DNA of 64,000 nucleotides, taken from assembly GCF_010233585.1 (NCBI RefSeq), contig NZ_CP045997.1, positions 7,798,654 to 7,862,653 of the forward strand, written 5' to 3'. Both the position numbers and the translations under genes were made by a program. Positions 53,930-62,641 of this stretch are shown here, one piece after another; within the stretch, counting starts at the first letter, position 1; the number at the start of each line of letters is the position of its first letter. The stretch comes from Spirosoma endbachense. GTDB lineage: Bacteria > Bacteroidota > Bacteroidia > Cytophagales > Spirosomataceae. The notes beneath the pieces were generated by a model. The model saw only the letters and a program-made list of their open reading frames with translations, was not told the DNA's origin and made no database searches.

Positions 53930-54907
53930 ATGAAAGCTGCCATCATGTATCCGTCAGGGGAAGGGCCGCGGTATGTGGAGGTTCCCAGTCCCGTTGTGAC
54001 TAGCGAGGCAGAAGTACTAATGACCGTTAAAGCGGCTGCGATTAAACATATTGACCGAGGCCGGGCTAGTGGCAATCATTATTCAGCCGAGGCCCAGTCC
54101 CCCGGCCAAGCAACGATTATCGGTGGCGATGGCGTGGGACTACTGGCCGATGGTACTCGCGTCTATGCGATGGGCGTTAGCGGCATGGTCGCTCAGCAAG
54201 CCGTGGTGGAGAAAGACCGCATGGTTGTTGTTCCTGAGGGAGTCGATGACGCAACAGCAGCGGCCTTACCCAATGGCGTGATTGGGGCCGCTATGGGGCT
54301 GCGCTTCCGGGCGGGTATTCAACCCGGCGATGTTGTTTTGATCAATGGCGCAACGGGCTTCACGGGCCGGGTAGCCGTGCAAATTGCCAAACAGTATGGG
54401 GCCAAAAAAGTGATTGCCACGGGCCGCAATCCCAACTCCTTGCAAGAGGTATTGGCTTTAGGAGCCGACGAGATTATTTCGGTGAATCAGAGCGACGAAG
54501 ACTTTCTGGCTCAAATTCGGGCGCTCCACAGTCGGTCGCCGGTTGATGTGATCATCGATTATCTTTGGGGCCACTCGGCTGAGCTACTTCTGGCTTCGTT
54601 GAAAGGCAAGGGAGCCTTTACCCATCCGGTGCGTTTTGTCTCGATTGGTAGTGTAACGGGGGATAAACTACAGCTATCCGCCGAAAATTTGCGCAGTGTT
54701 AATCTCCACCTATCGGGCTCCGGATTGGGTAGTTGGACGCGTCAAGATGTGGGTAAACTGTTTAGGGAAATTTTACCCGACATGTTTCAACTAGCGGCCG
54801 AGGGTAAGCTCAAGGTTGACACGGTTAGGGTTAACTTAGCCGAAATTGAATCAATCTACAACGTAGTCATTGCCGATGGGAAGCGACTCGTCATTACCAT
54901 GCATTGA
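53930..54907 (+). CDS. MDR-family quinone oxidoreductase-type dehydrogenase
   Basis: A 325-residue zinc-independent medium-chain dehydrogenase. The GroES-like domain (1-120) includes IKHIDRGRASGNHYS and DGVGLLADGTRVYAM; the Rossmann domain carries NGATGFTGRVAVQIAKQYGAKKVI at about 140-163, typical of NADPH-dependent quinone oxidoreductases. Cysteine ligands for structural zinc are missing. It is in one operon with the DoxX-like gene. Confidence 0.92.
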   Translation: MKAAIMYPSGEGPRYVEVPSPVVTSEAEVLMTVKAAAIKHIDRGRASGNHYSAEAQSPGQATIIGGDGVGLLADGTRVYAMGVSGMVAQQAVVEKDRMVVVPEGVDDATAAALPNGVIGAAMGLRFRAGIQPGDVVLINGATGFTGRVAVQIAKQYGAKKVIATGRNPNSLQEVLALGADEIISVNQSDEDFLAQIRALHSRSPVDVIIDYLWGHSAELLLASLKGKGAFTHPVRFVSIGSVTGDKLQLSAENLRSVNLHLSGSGLGSWTRQDVGKLFREILPDMFQLAAEGKLKVDTVRVNLAEIESIYNVVIADGKRLVITMH

Positions 54908-55036
54908 CTCTTACCTAGGAGGTCTGGAACGCCATTGGATTAATCCCTTGGGATGATTACTTTAAGGACCGTCAATCGATCTTTTGTTTAAGACCTGCTG
55001 TTCATGCCAATCTATTTGTTCAAACCCATTTGTAGG

Positions 55037-55960
55037 ATGGGCTGTATGTTGGGACTACTACTGCTGTTTGGCCATTGTTCAAGACGCCAGTATCCTGATT
55101 CGCATGCGGCTTCCTGTTATCCGAATCACCCCTACGATACCACTTCCTATCAATGGACAACTCCGCCGGATTCATTACTGACCCAACTCCTGCCCCGCTA
55201 TAGTCGCTATAATCTGATGGTCGCCCACGCGGCTGGGCTGCTTCCTTTGCTGCAAAGTTACCAACTCCATAGAGCGAAATTAAGACAAGATTCTTCCTTG
55301 GCCCGACGCTTTCTAGTAGCCGAACAGAAAGCTCGTATTCAGGATCGGGTTGCTCTTTTCCGCACGCAAGTAGCCAGCTTAGCGGCTGAATTAGACTGTG
55401 AAGCTTTACGGGTCAACCGACTCATTGTCTATCAGGACCGACTTGAACAAGTTCGCATTAGAAACCTGACGGTTTCCTCCATTTTAACGGGTGCTATTGG
55501 TGGTGTTGCAGCGGCCCTCTTGCCAGAGAATGCCTCAAAAGCGACCGCTATTACCGCTGGTTTAGGTAGCTCCATCTTAGGGCTGTTATCGCTCCATTCA
55601 GGCCGACGAATTCCGCTTGAGCATCCTCGAAACCTACTCCGGGATATTTGGTATGCCCCTGTACATTCAGACCAATATCCGGCCATGGTCTGGAATATGC
55701 TCTCACAGCCCGTTTTTAGTAGTAGCGGGCGTTACCCGGTCGCCTACCTTCTTAGAAATCAGTGGATCGATATTGAAGGATTGACCCTTCACCAGAAAAA
55801 AAATGATCAAAAGATCGAGTTACTATTAAGTCGCGGAGGGTATTATGGAGTTGATGAATTGAAACTGCGTACCGATTTAATCAACCAGTTACAGGCTGCT
55901 ATCAAGCTAATTGATCAGGACATTCAAGGGCTACTTTCCCAGTTTTCTTCGCTCCCTTAA
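55037..55960 (+). CDS. Hypothetical lipoprotein
   Basis: A 307-residue protein from the ATG at 55037 (the frame opens at 55004). MGCMLGLLLLFGHC forms a lipoprotein signal with the lipobox cysteine. The mature part is helical with a possible membrane-associated glycine/alanine-rich stretch (NLTVSSILTGAIGGVAAALLPENASKATAITAGLGSSILGLLSLH). No named family is recognised. Confidence 0.6.
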   Translation: MGCMLGLLLLFGHCSRRQYPDSHAASCYPNHPYDTTSYQWTTPPDSLLTQLLPRYSRYNLMVAHAAGLLPLLQSYQLHRAKLRQDSSLARRFLVAEQKARIQDRVALFRTQVASLAAELDCEALRVNRLIVYQDRLEQVRIRNLTVSSILTGAIGGVAAALLPENASKATAITAGLGSSILGLLSLHSGRRIPLEHPRNLLRDIWYAPVHSDQYPAMVWNMLSQPVFSSSGRYPVAYLLRNQWIDIEGLTLHQKKNDQKIELLLSRGGYYGVDELKLRTDLINQLQAAIKLIDQDIQGLLSQFSSLP

Positions 55961-56070
55961 TCCTTAATCCTTGTTCATTGCTCAAATGACAAATTATCCG
56001 GGCCCTCGACGGCATCGCAATGGCGCACCATCCGTGCCGGTGTCGTACTCTTCCGAAAAACTACCCAAAT

Positions 56071-56140
56071 TCTCAAATAACGCTCCCTCATGAGACGAAT
56101 GTGCGTTCATGTATCAACAGCTATGGGCGTTTTGCGAGAA
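56071..56140 (+). repeat. Dispersed TGAGACGA repeat, full-length copy
   Basis: TCTC-AAATAAC-GCTCC-CTCA-TGAGACGA, then GCGTTCATGTAT and ATGGGCGTTTTGCGAGAA. The outer arms TCTC and GAGA close the element. It lies between convergent genes. Confidence 0.9.
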
Positions 56141-56189
56141 AGGAATAAGCATCGAGATCATCGGGCTTTTAAAATGGAGAGAGTTACCC

Positions 56190-58895
56190 TTACTCGCTTC
56201 GCAAACTTTTTACAGGATTGATTAAAGCGGTTTTTATACTCTGATAGCTAACGGTTAACAAAGTTATCGCTAAAGCACCCACGCCTGAAACCACGAAAAT
56301 CCACCAGGAAATTTCGGTATGGTACGAATATTTATGAAGCCAGCCAGTGAGGAAATAATAGGCGATAAACGTAGCGATGCCAAAAGCGATAAGCACCAGC
56401 GCCACAAAATCTTTGGAGAGTAATCCCCATATATTCAGAACCGAAGCACCCAACACTTTGCGAACACCGATTTCTTTAGTGCGCTTTTCGGCCATGAATG
56501 AGGCAAGACCAAACAAACCCAGACAGGATATTAAAATAGCCAGCGTTGCAAATACAGAAGCCAGCTTACCAATGCGTTCTTCTGCCGCGAATTTTAACCC
56601 ATATTCAGTGTCGGCAAACTTGTAGTCAAAAGGTACTGAAGGCACTGTGCGTTTAAAGATCATTTCCATTTTAGCCAAAGCATCCCTCATGCTTACGGTG
56701 GGGTTAACCCTTACAGTCATCCATGTATTGGCCTGGTCGTAATTGGCGATGTACACCATTTGTTTTACAGGCTCAAACGGCGACTCCATCAGCATATTTT
56801 TTATTACGCCAATGATCTGAAACTGGTAACCGTCATACTTTATAATTTCTCCAACCGGGTTTTTTAACCCCATGTATTTTACGGCGACTTCATTCACTAT
56901 AATGCTGTAAACCGCGTTAAGACCACGTTGCGAGCTTACGGTATCCGTTGCGTATTGTGTTGAAAAGTCACGCCCTGTGGTAAACTGCCAGCCTACCGTT
57001 TTGCCGTAATCGTGCGTCACCCATATCGTACCGAATCCCTGGGTTTTGTTGGGGTCTTTGCCTTTCCATTCAAACCCACTGTTGTTTGACCATACGCCTG
57101 TCAGCGGGCTGTTGGAACAAGCCATGTGTTCAGTGATACCTGCTCTTTTCAGCTCATTGTACAGCACACCGAATTTATTTTTTAAATCGGTCGATTTCAT
57201 TTCTATCATCAGCAAGCCATTCCTGTTATAGCCGACAGGTCGGTCCTTGGCGTATTGTATCTGCCGATAGACCATGATGGTCCCGATGATGAGTGCAATG
57301 GATACCGTAAATTGTGTGACAACCAATGCCTTTCGTGGTAGCGATGAAAAACGCCCCGCAGAAAATGTTCCTTTCAAAACTTTCACAGGGTTGAAAGAAG
57401 ATAAATAAAACGCAGGATAGCTTCCTGATAGTAAGCTGGTAACGACAATGAAGGCCACGCTGATCAGCCAGAAGTAAGCGTTTAGCCAGGGGATGGTCAT
57501 ACGCTTGTTGGCCAGTTCATTAAACCACGGTAAGGCAATTACTGAAAGAAGGATGGCGATGAAAAAGGAGATGGTGACTATTAAAAAAGACTCGCTCAAA
57601 AATTGAGTTGTCAACTGACCACGTCGTGAACCAACTGCTTTGCGAATACCTACTTCCTTTGCCCGCTTTTCACTGCGTGCGGTGCTTAAATTCATAAAGT
57701 TGATGCAGGCCAGCAGCAACACAAATACCCCGATAATGCCAAACAGCCATACATAATCAATGCGACCGCCTGTATTCACATCGCCCTTCCATTCTGAATA
57801 CAAATGCCAGCGGTTCATCGGGTTTAGAAAAACCTGTAGGTTATATTTCTTATCTTCTTCACTCACATGTGCCTGCCAAACACCTTTAATTTTTGCTGAA
57901 ACGGCTTCCATCGTCGTGTTGGGCTGCAATTGCACATACATTCGGAAGGAACTGTTACCCCATTGGTTGGCGGCATCCCGCATCCATTTGTTATCGGACA
58001 GCATAAGGTCCCAAGTAGAAATAAACTGCGTGCCACTGAATTCTGTATTATACGGAAGGTCTTCATATACACCCGTAACCTTAACATCCATCCGGTTATC
58101 AATACGTAGCGTTTTATTCAGCGCATCTGCATCGCCAAACAGTGCTTTGGCCGCCGAAGCGGAAAGCAGGATTGAATTCATATCCTTCAAGCCGCTATAA
58201 GCACCCTGCAACAGTTCCAGCGATAATAGTTCAGGCGCTCCTTCCTGCATGAACCGGCCCACCTGCGAAATATGTTTTGCCTCTACCGATAAAATATGAT
58301 TCTCATCCCCGCGTGCCATGACGATACGCTTAAAATCGTTGCCATATTTAGTACGCAGTTCTGCTTCCAGCGGTCGTGGCACTTCTGATGTGGCAAAGGC
58401 ATCTCCGTTGAAGTTTCCTTTGGTCATTACCTGACCAATGCTGTTGTAATTTTTATGGTAAGTATTGTATGTAACCTCATCGTATATCCATAGGCCAATC
58501 AGCATAGCGATAGCCATACCAACAGCCAGCCCGCCAATATTAATGAAGGAGTACACCCGGTTTTGGGTCAGGTTTCTCAAGGCGATTTTTAGATAGTTTC
58601 GTAGCATACTTGTAAAAGCAGGGGTTGGGTAGTCATTAAATTTGTTCGCACAGCCCGGTGTTGTAGGCGGAATCGATTTATAGAAAAACGGCGTCAGGCA
58701 TTGCAAAACGGCCCAGCCATATTCCCGTCGAGCCTTGGCTAGGCTCACCTGTTGAAGGCGTTTATAAAACACTTCCTGCAAATCACCTTGTACATACTCT
58801 ACTAAGTGAGGGGCCACAAACCACTCCAGAAGCCGATCCGCCCAGCGGGGCGGTTGCGATGAGTTAGGAGAGGGCGATGATTGTTGACCATGCAT
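56190..58895 (-). CDS. FtsX/MacB-type ABC transporter permease with PadR-linked prefix
   Basis: A 901-residue permease from the ATG at 58895, which lies just after the PadR stop; a start at 58955 would overlap that gene. The prefix domain (RWADRLLEWFVAPHLVEYVQGDLQEVFYKR) occupies residues 16-70, then MLRNYLKIALRNLTQNRVYSF and the two-lobe permease with EVGIRKAVGSRRGQL and EIGVRKVLGASVLN. It parallels the 889-residue permease but is only moderately similar. No ATPase partner is visible. Confidence 0.92.
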   Translation of the reverse strand: MHGQQSSPSPNSSQPPRWADRLLEWFVAPHLVEYVQGDLQEVFYKRLQQVSLAKARREYGWAVLQCLTPFFYKSIPPTTPGCANKFNDYPTPAFTSMLRNYLKIALRNLTQNRVYSFINIGGLAVGMAIAMLIGLWIYDEVTYNTYHKNYNSIGQVMTKGNFNGDAFATSEVPRPLEAELRTKYGNDFKRIVMARGDENHILSVEAKHISQVGRFMQEGAPELLSLELLQGAYSGLKDMNSILLSASAAKALFGDADALNKTLRIDNRMDVKVTGVYEDLPYNTEFSGTQFISTWDLMLSDNKWMRDAANQWGNSSFRMYVQLQPNTTMEAVSAKIKGVWQAHVSEEDKKYNLQVFLNPMNRWHLYSEWKGDVNTGGRIDYVWLFGIIGVFVLLLACINFMNLSTARSEKRAKEVGIRKAVGSRRGQLTTQFLSESFLIVTISFFIAILLSVIALPWFNELANKRMTIPWLNAYFWLISVAFIVVTSLLSGSYPAFYLSSFNPVKVLKGTFSAGRFSSLPRKALVVTQFTVSIALIIGTIMVYRQIQYAKDRPVGYNRNGLLMIEMKSTDLKNKFGVLYNELKRAGITEHMACSNSPLTGVWSNNSGFEWKGKDPNKTQGFGTIWVTHDYGKTVGWQFTTGRDFSTQYATDTVSSQRGLNAVYSIIVNEVAVKYMGLKNPVGEIIKYDGYQFQIIGVIKNMLMESPFEPVKQMVYIANYDQANTWMTVRVNPTVSMRDALAKMEMIFKRTVPSVPFDYKFADTEYGLKFAAEERIGKLASVFATLAILISCLGLFGLASFMAEKRTKEIGVRKVLGASVLNIWGLLSKDFVALVLIAFGIATFIAYYFLTGWLHKYSYHTEISWWIFVVSGVGALAITLLTVSYQSIKTALINPVKSLRSE

Positions 58896-58909
58896 GGCTG
58901 AAGAAACGA

Positions 58910-59248
58910 TTAAATACCCAAGAGTTGAAACTTGCTTTCGGGAATAGCCTGCCAAAGTCGAGTGCGCATCTGCTGGATTTCCCGGAGCACTCTCCCTCCT
59001 TCGGCAGTGAGGGCAAACAGCCGTTTGCTTCGTCCACCCCGCTCGGCGGTGGCTCCACCCACGGAAGAAAGTAGAAATCCTTTTTCTTCGAGTCGGTAGA
59101 GGGTGGTATGCACCGCACTGATAGTGAAGTTGCGGCCGGTTTGCCGTTGGAGTTCTTCCCGGACGGGCACTCCATAAACGTCCTCAGTACTGGCGGCCAC
59201 CACTAGCAACACTAACTCTTCGAGCTCGCCCAATACGGTCTTTTTCAT
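58910..59248 (-). CDS. PadR-family transcriptional regulator
   Basis: A 112-residue winged-helix regulator (LEELVLLVVAASTEDVYGVPVREEL, FTISAVHTTLYRLEEKGFL, wing GGATAERGGRSKRLFAL). It is the first gene of the permease operon, ending 14 bp before the permease start, and the tandem inverted-repeat operator is at 59354-59392, 105 bp upstream. It most probably represses its own operon. Confidence 0.93.
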   Translation of the reverse strand: MKKTVLGELEELVLLVVAASTEDVYGVPVREELQRQTGRNFTISAVHTTLYRLEEKGFLLSSVGGATAERGGRSKRLFALTAEGGRVLREIQQMRTRLWQAIPESKFQLLGI

Positions 59249-59353
59249 AGAAAGGCTATCCTATTTTATTAGATACAATATCTTAGATCAAATCGGATGC
59301 CAAACGTAAAAAATGCCTTTATGGGTTTAAAACAAGGTGAAGAACGAGTATCA

Positions 59354-59392
59354 TTGTCCAGAAACGGACAACTCAGTGTCCACGCCTGGACA
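59354..59392. promoter_or_regulatory. Tandem inverted-repeat operator upstream of a PadR-permease operon
   Basis: TTGTCC-AGAAAC-GGACAA, then CTCAGT and GTCCA-CGCC-TGGACA. This copy has both inverted repeats intact. Compare 39867-39904 and 52375-52412. The 59249-59535 stretch holds nothing else recognised. Confidence 0.75.
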
Positions 59393-59535
59393 GCGCTTGC
59401 TGAGAATCAGGGGTAGGCAATCAGGGGAGAATCTGAATAAAGGGTAAATGTGTAGTCGTCAATAAACCTACCTCTTTTCCTGATAGAGCCGTGAAGCTAG
59501 CTATTCATGTAATGCTGTCACTCAACGTTACATAA

Positions 59536-59607
59536 TCTCCTAAAACGCTCCCGATTGAGACGATAGAACGTTCATTAATATGCTCCTAAAATGGGCGTTT
59601 TAGGAGA
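59536..59607 (+). repeat. Dispersed TGAGACGA repeat, full-length copy
   Basis: TCTCCTAAAACGCTCCC pairs almost exactly with GGGCGTTTTAGGAGA at the other end. The core reads TCTC-CTAAAAC-GCTCC-CGAT-TGAGACGA. It is the clearest example of the closing arm. Confidence 0.92.
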
Positions 59608-59716
59608 TGGACAAACTGTTAGGTGAAGTCCCGATTTTCACAGCAAATTTTCCTTCTCTGGAAGAAGAATTTTCGAAGAAGTTCTTATTAACTAATAAAC
59701 CTAACAATGCGTTAAT

Positions 59717-60421
59717 TTATAACTTGCTTGGAGAAGGAGGAATGGACATAGGTGGTCGTCTAGCCTGCATGGCAACACGGACGGGATGTTGCCTTGTTAA
59801 TTTATCAACGGCATTAATCTCATTAATAAAATCGACAAAGTTTAGTTTAATATCATCATATTTTTCAGGCATGAATTGAGCAAGTGCCTGTTGCGCTGTT
59901 AAGGCTTTCTCCGAAAAGTTGCCGGACTTATCTACGTCTTTCGCGGCATAACGCAAAAAAACTAGGGCATCAAACGCCTGAACACTCCTGGAATGAGTAG
60001 TAGCCAGCTTCACCAAATCATCGTGCGTCCATTTTTTTGGGTCCATCGGCACATCCACAATGTAAGTATTAAGTTTTCGTTCTGTCGCTCTTGAACTTTC
60101 TGCACGTCTTAAAAACGCATTTACAAACTTATCTGGAAGGCCTATAACTTTAGCTTCTGCTTCACTCTCAGCTGCAAGTGCAGCAGCTCTATTACGTAGT
60201 TCTACATTTTCTTTATTTAGACCAACAAAACCTGAAACTAGTTGATAGTTATCCTTTGGATCAGTGTAATCAATTGTTTGCGTAAGGTTCACTTTTTGCT
60301 GATGCCTGAGGAAAATCAGGTTAGATACCCCATGGTTAGCAAGTGTTGAACCATTTACAAAAGCAAGACTTACTATAAAGTATGATAATTGCCGAAAGCT
60401 TGATAAACGCATGACTACCAA
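59717..60421 (-). CDS. Exported hypothetical protein
   Basis: A 234-residue protein with a signal-like N-terminus (MRLSSFRQLSYFIVSLAFVNGSTLANH, from residue 4). The mature part is helical and charged, with NKENVELRNRAAALAAESEAEAKVIGLPD and SGNFSEKALTAQQALAQFMPEKYDD. No family recognised; no catalytic motif. It stands alone on the minus strand between two dispersed-repeat copies. Confidence 0.55.
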   Translation of the reverse strand: MVVMRLSSFRQLSYFIVSLAFVNGSTLANHGVSNLIFLRHQQKVNLTQTIDYTDPKDNYQLVSGFVGLNKENVELRNRAAALAAESEAEAKVIGLPDKFVNAFLRRAESSRATERKLNTYIVDVPMDPKKWTHDDLVKLATTHSRSVQAFDALVFLRYAAKDVDKSGNFSEKALTAQQALAQFMPEKYDDIKLNFVDFINEINAVDKLTRQHPVRVAMQARRPPMSIPPSPSKL

Positions 60422-60658
60422 TAAGAATTAGGATGGAATAGTTACAGCAAGTTAAGTCATTGTAATCACCATACTTACATTTCTGAAAATTAATATATTG
60501 CTTATACCTACCCAATTTTAGCTGATCTTCCGAAGGCAGTTGCTTCCTTTCCGAATTTATCTAATAGCTTTCCGAAGCAGCATTCAGTTGAATTATAAAA
60601 AATCGGGGCAGATCTGACAGATTATGGTTTTCCCGATCTGTAGCTAGGGATTGCATAT

Positions 60659-60732
60659 TCTCAAAAAAAGCTCCAAAGTGAGATAGTAAAACCTGTATAG
60701 ATCTGGTTTTGGAGTGAAAATTTTTAGAGAAT
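60659..60732 (+). repeat. Dispersed repeat, full-length divergent copy
   Basis: TCTC-AAAAAAA-GCTCC-AAAG-TGAGATAG and, at the far end, TTTGGAGTGAAAATTTTTAGAGA. The arms have changed together (GCTCCA with TGGAGT; TCTCAAAAA with TTTTTAGAGA), which argues for selection on pairing. The 60422-60658 stretch shows nothing else. Confidence 0.8.
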
Positions 60733-60851
60733 GAGATCAGATAAACCCGCCCTTATTTTCGCTAGCCAATTCTACGCTGCTACTACCCGTCGAAAGCGCA
60801 AACTATTAGTGCACGGCCAAGTTATTAGCAGGTAATCATGATGCTAGGTCA

Positions 60852-61277
60852 ATGACAAACCAAGAACAAATTGAACAACTCATTCGAGGCCAAGAACTGG
60901 CCGTTCAACAGAAGAATATCGATGGGGCCATGGCCAACTATTCAGCGGATGTTGTCTCGTTCGATGTGATCAATACGCTACAAAAAATAGGCCTGCAGGC
61001 CTGCCGGGAGCGCCTGGAAAGCTGGCTAGCTCAGTTTCCTGGACCTGTTTCCTACCACATTGAAAAGCTTTCAGTCATGGCCAGCGACGAGCTTGGCTTT
61101 GGGTATTCCTTTAATCATGTCAAGGGGGCACTGGCCAATGGCGATGCAATTGATATGCGTTGGCGGTCAACGATTTGCTTGAGCAAACAGAACGACCAAT
61201 GGCTCATTACTCACGAGCACAGTTCGGTGCCGTTTGATCCTCACAGCGGGCAAGCATTGATCAAGCTAGAAGAGTAA
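60852..61277 (+). CDS. SnoaL/DUF4440-type NTF2-like protein
   Basis: A 141-residue cytoplasmic protein with an NTF2-like fold: TNQEQIEQLIRGQELAVQQKNIDGAMANYSADVVSF is the classical N-terminus of the YybH/SnoaL type, and DMRWRSTICLSKQNDQWLITHEHSSVPFD the typical C-terminal strands with the H-E-H-S-S ending. Family members are ketosteroid-isomerase-like; substrate unknown. Transcribed alone. Confidence 0.85.
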   Translation: MTNQEQIEQLIRGQELAVQQKNIDGAMANYSADVVSFDVINTLQKIGLQACRERLESWLAQFPGPVSYHIEKLSVMASDELGFGYSFNHVKGALANGDAIDMRWRSTICLSKQNDQWLITHEHSSVPFDPHSGQALIKLEE

Positions 61278-61965
61278 ACGTAGCGTATCTCGTTACCTCT
61301 CCAAACCCTACATTCTTGCTACACCTACTTTTAAAGGCAAGTCACGGATTTACGGTCCGCCGTTCCGGTTCGGCATGGCTAACGCACCCGCCAGTAAACG
61401 CTGTGATTATCACAGCACATCTTGCTTCTTTCAAGACACACTATTTACTCTTCTGGCACAAACGGTCCGCCGTGGCTGTCGGAAATTTACCGTAGCGACG
61501 GCCCGGCGGCAGCGGCCGTCCCTCTCTTGGTTTGGTTATGTTCTACTTTGACGTAAACCGAAGGAAACTTACCTGTTTACCCATGTCGAACAAGATCAGA
61601 AAGGGTGAACTTGGTGCTTTTTTTTGGAAAATTAAAGGCTTACTTCCCAGTGACGGATTAACAACTTCATGGAATTATTTAGGCTGTAGAAGACTCGGTA
61701 TAGAACCTATTGTTCCCCGCTGTCGACTAATAAAAGCGCTGTATTGGACTAAATTCTTGATGTATGAGCTTTCACAAATGCCCTTAGGGTTTTCCCTAAT
61801 ATTTATGAGATAAGTACTTTTTGGTTTACTTCCATGGCTGATTTGTTATAATTTTGATGGTTATAGTTTTATTCTCCAAATCTGTTATGAATTAAATTGC
61901 TAGTGGCATTATGCCCTTTATCCGCATTTTTGGCCGCTAATCAACTCTATGAATGTAGTATTTAT
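61278..61965. other. 688-bp gap with a GC-rich island and small palindrome
   Basis: ACGGTCCGCCGT occurs twice, near 61349 and 61462, and GCTGTGAT-T-ATCACAGC (61400-61416) is an exact palindrome between them. A 93-codon frame at 61532-61813 has poor composition and is not annotated. The region probably holds the promoter of the two-component operon downstream. Confidence 0.45.
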
Positions 61966-62613
61966 ATGATACGAGTTCTCATCGCGGATGACCATAATGT
62001 CTTTGTCGAAGGCATCGATTCGCTTATTTCAGGATCGCTGGACATTAAGGTAACCGAGCGCTGCTATTCGGTTCCCTCAGTTATGGAACGATTGAGCCAG
62101 ACGGCGATTGACGTCGTGTTACTTGATATTTCGTTTCCCCACATAGAGGACGGCCTCGGCCTTTGCGAGTATATTGCCCGTACATACCCGGAAACGAAAG
62201 TGGTGGCACTTACCATGCATGACGATGCCAGTCTTATTAAGCGGGTCGTGAAAAAAGGGGCAAAAGGCTATTTGCTAAAGAATACAACGAAGACGGAGTT
62301 GCTACAGGCCATTCAGGCGGTTCACCATGAGAAGCAATATTTTAACGAGTCGATCACGCAAATTCTGCTGAACGACAGCCCCAAGTCCAGACGGCCAACG
62401 GTCGGTGTTGGCGTAAAGCCAAACCTCAGCCCCCGCGAAACGGAAGTGCTGACCCACATTGCGCAGGGATTGACAACCCAGCAGATGGCCACTCAGTTGT
62501 TTGTGAGCGCCAAGGCGATCGAATTTCACCGTAGTAGTCTACTGATGAAGTTTGGCGTTCCCAATACAGCTCTACTCATAAAGACGGCGATGGAGATGCA
62601 ATTCATTGACTAA
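61966..62613 (+). CDS. NarL/LuxR-family response regulator
   Basis: A 215-residue regulator from the ATG at 61966 (MIRVLIADDHNVF). Receiver domain at 1-120 with phosphoacceptor D54 (VVLLDISFP) and K-x-x-x-L-L after KGAKGYLLK. A LuxR helix-turn-helix at about 150-210 (LSPRETEVLTHIAQGLTTQQMATQLFVSAKAIEFHRSSLL). The frame opens at 61897 but the earlier part has no receiver character. It is followed 28 bp later by its cognate kinase. Confidence 0.95.
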   Translation: MIRVLIADDHNVFVEGIDSLISGSLDIKVTERCYSVPSVMERLSQTAIDVVLLDISFPHIEDGLGLCEYIARTYPETKVVALTMHDDASLIKRVVKKGAKGYLLKNTTKTELLQAIQAVHHEKQYFNESITQILLNDSPKSRRPTVGVGVKPNLSPRETEVLTHIAQGLTTQQMATQLFVSAKAIEFHRSSLLMKFGVPNTALLIKTAMEMQFID

Positions 62614-62641
62614 TTCTATTTTGCCCCTATAGTTATTGCTC

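Noticed and set aside
59607..59879. 90-codon plus-strand frame
   Set aside because: It overlaps the minus-strand exported-protein gene and starts inside a repeat copy; composition fits the opposite strand better.
19743..60732. Dispersed repeats as integron attC sites
   Set aside because: They share the AAC...GTT-like arm ends and the common orientation, but the genes between them are large, run on both strands and include whole operons, and no integron integrase is seen.
19743..60732. Dispersed repeats as a CRISPR array
   Set aside because: Copies are kilobases apart with whole genes between them, not 30-40 bp spacers, and no cas gene is present.
61532..61813. 93-codon plus-strand frame
   Set aside because: Poor composition and no motif; it lies in a likely promoter region.
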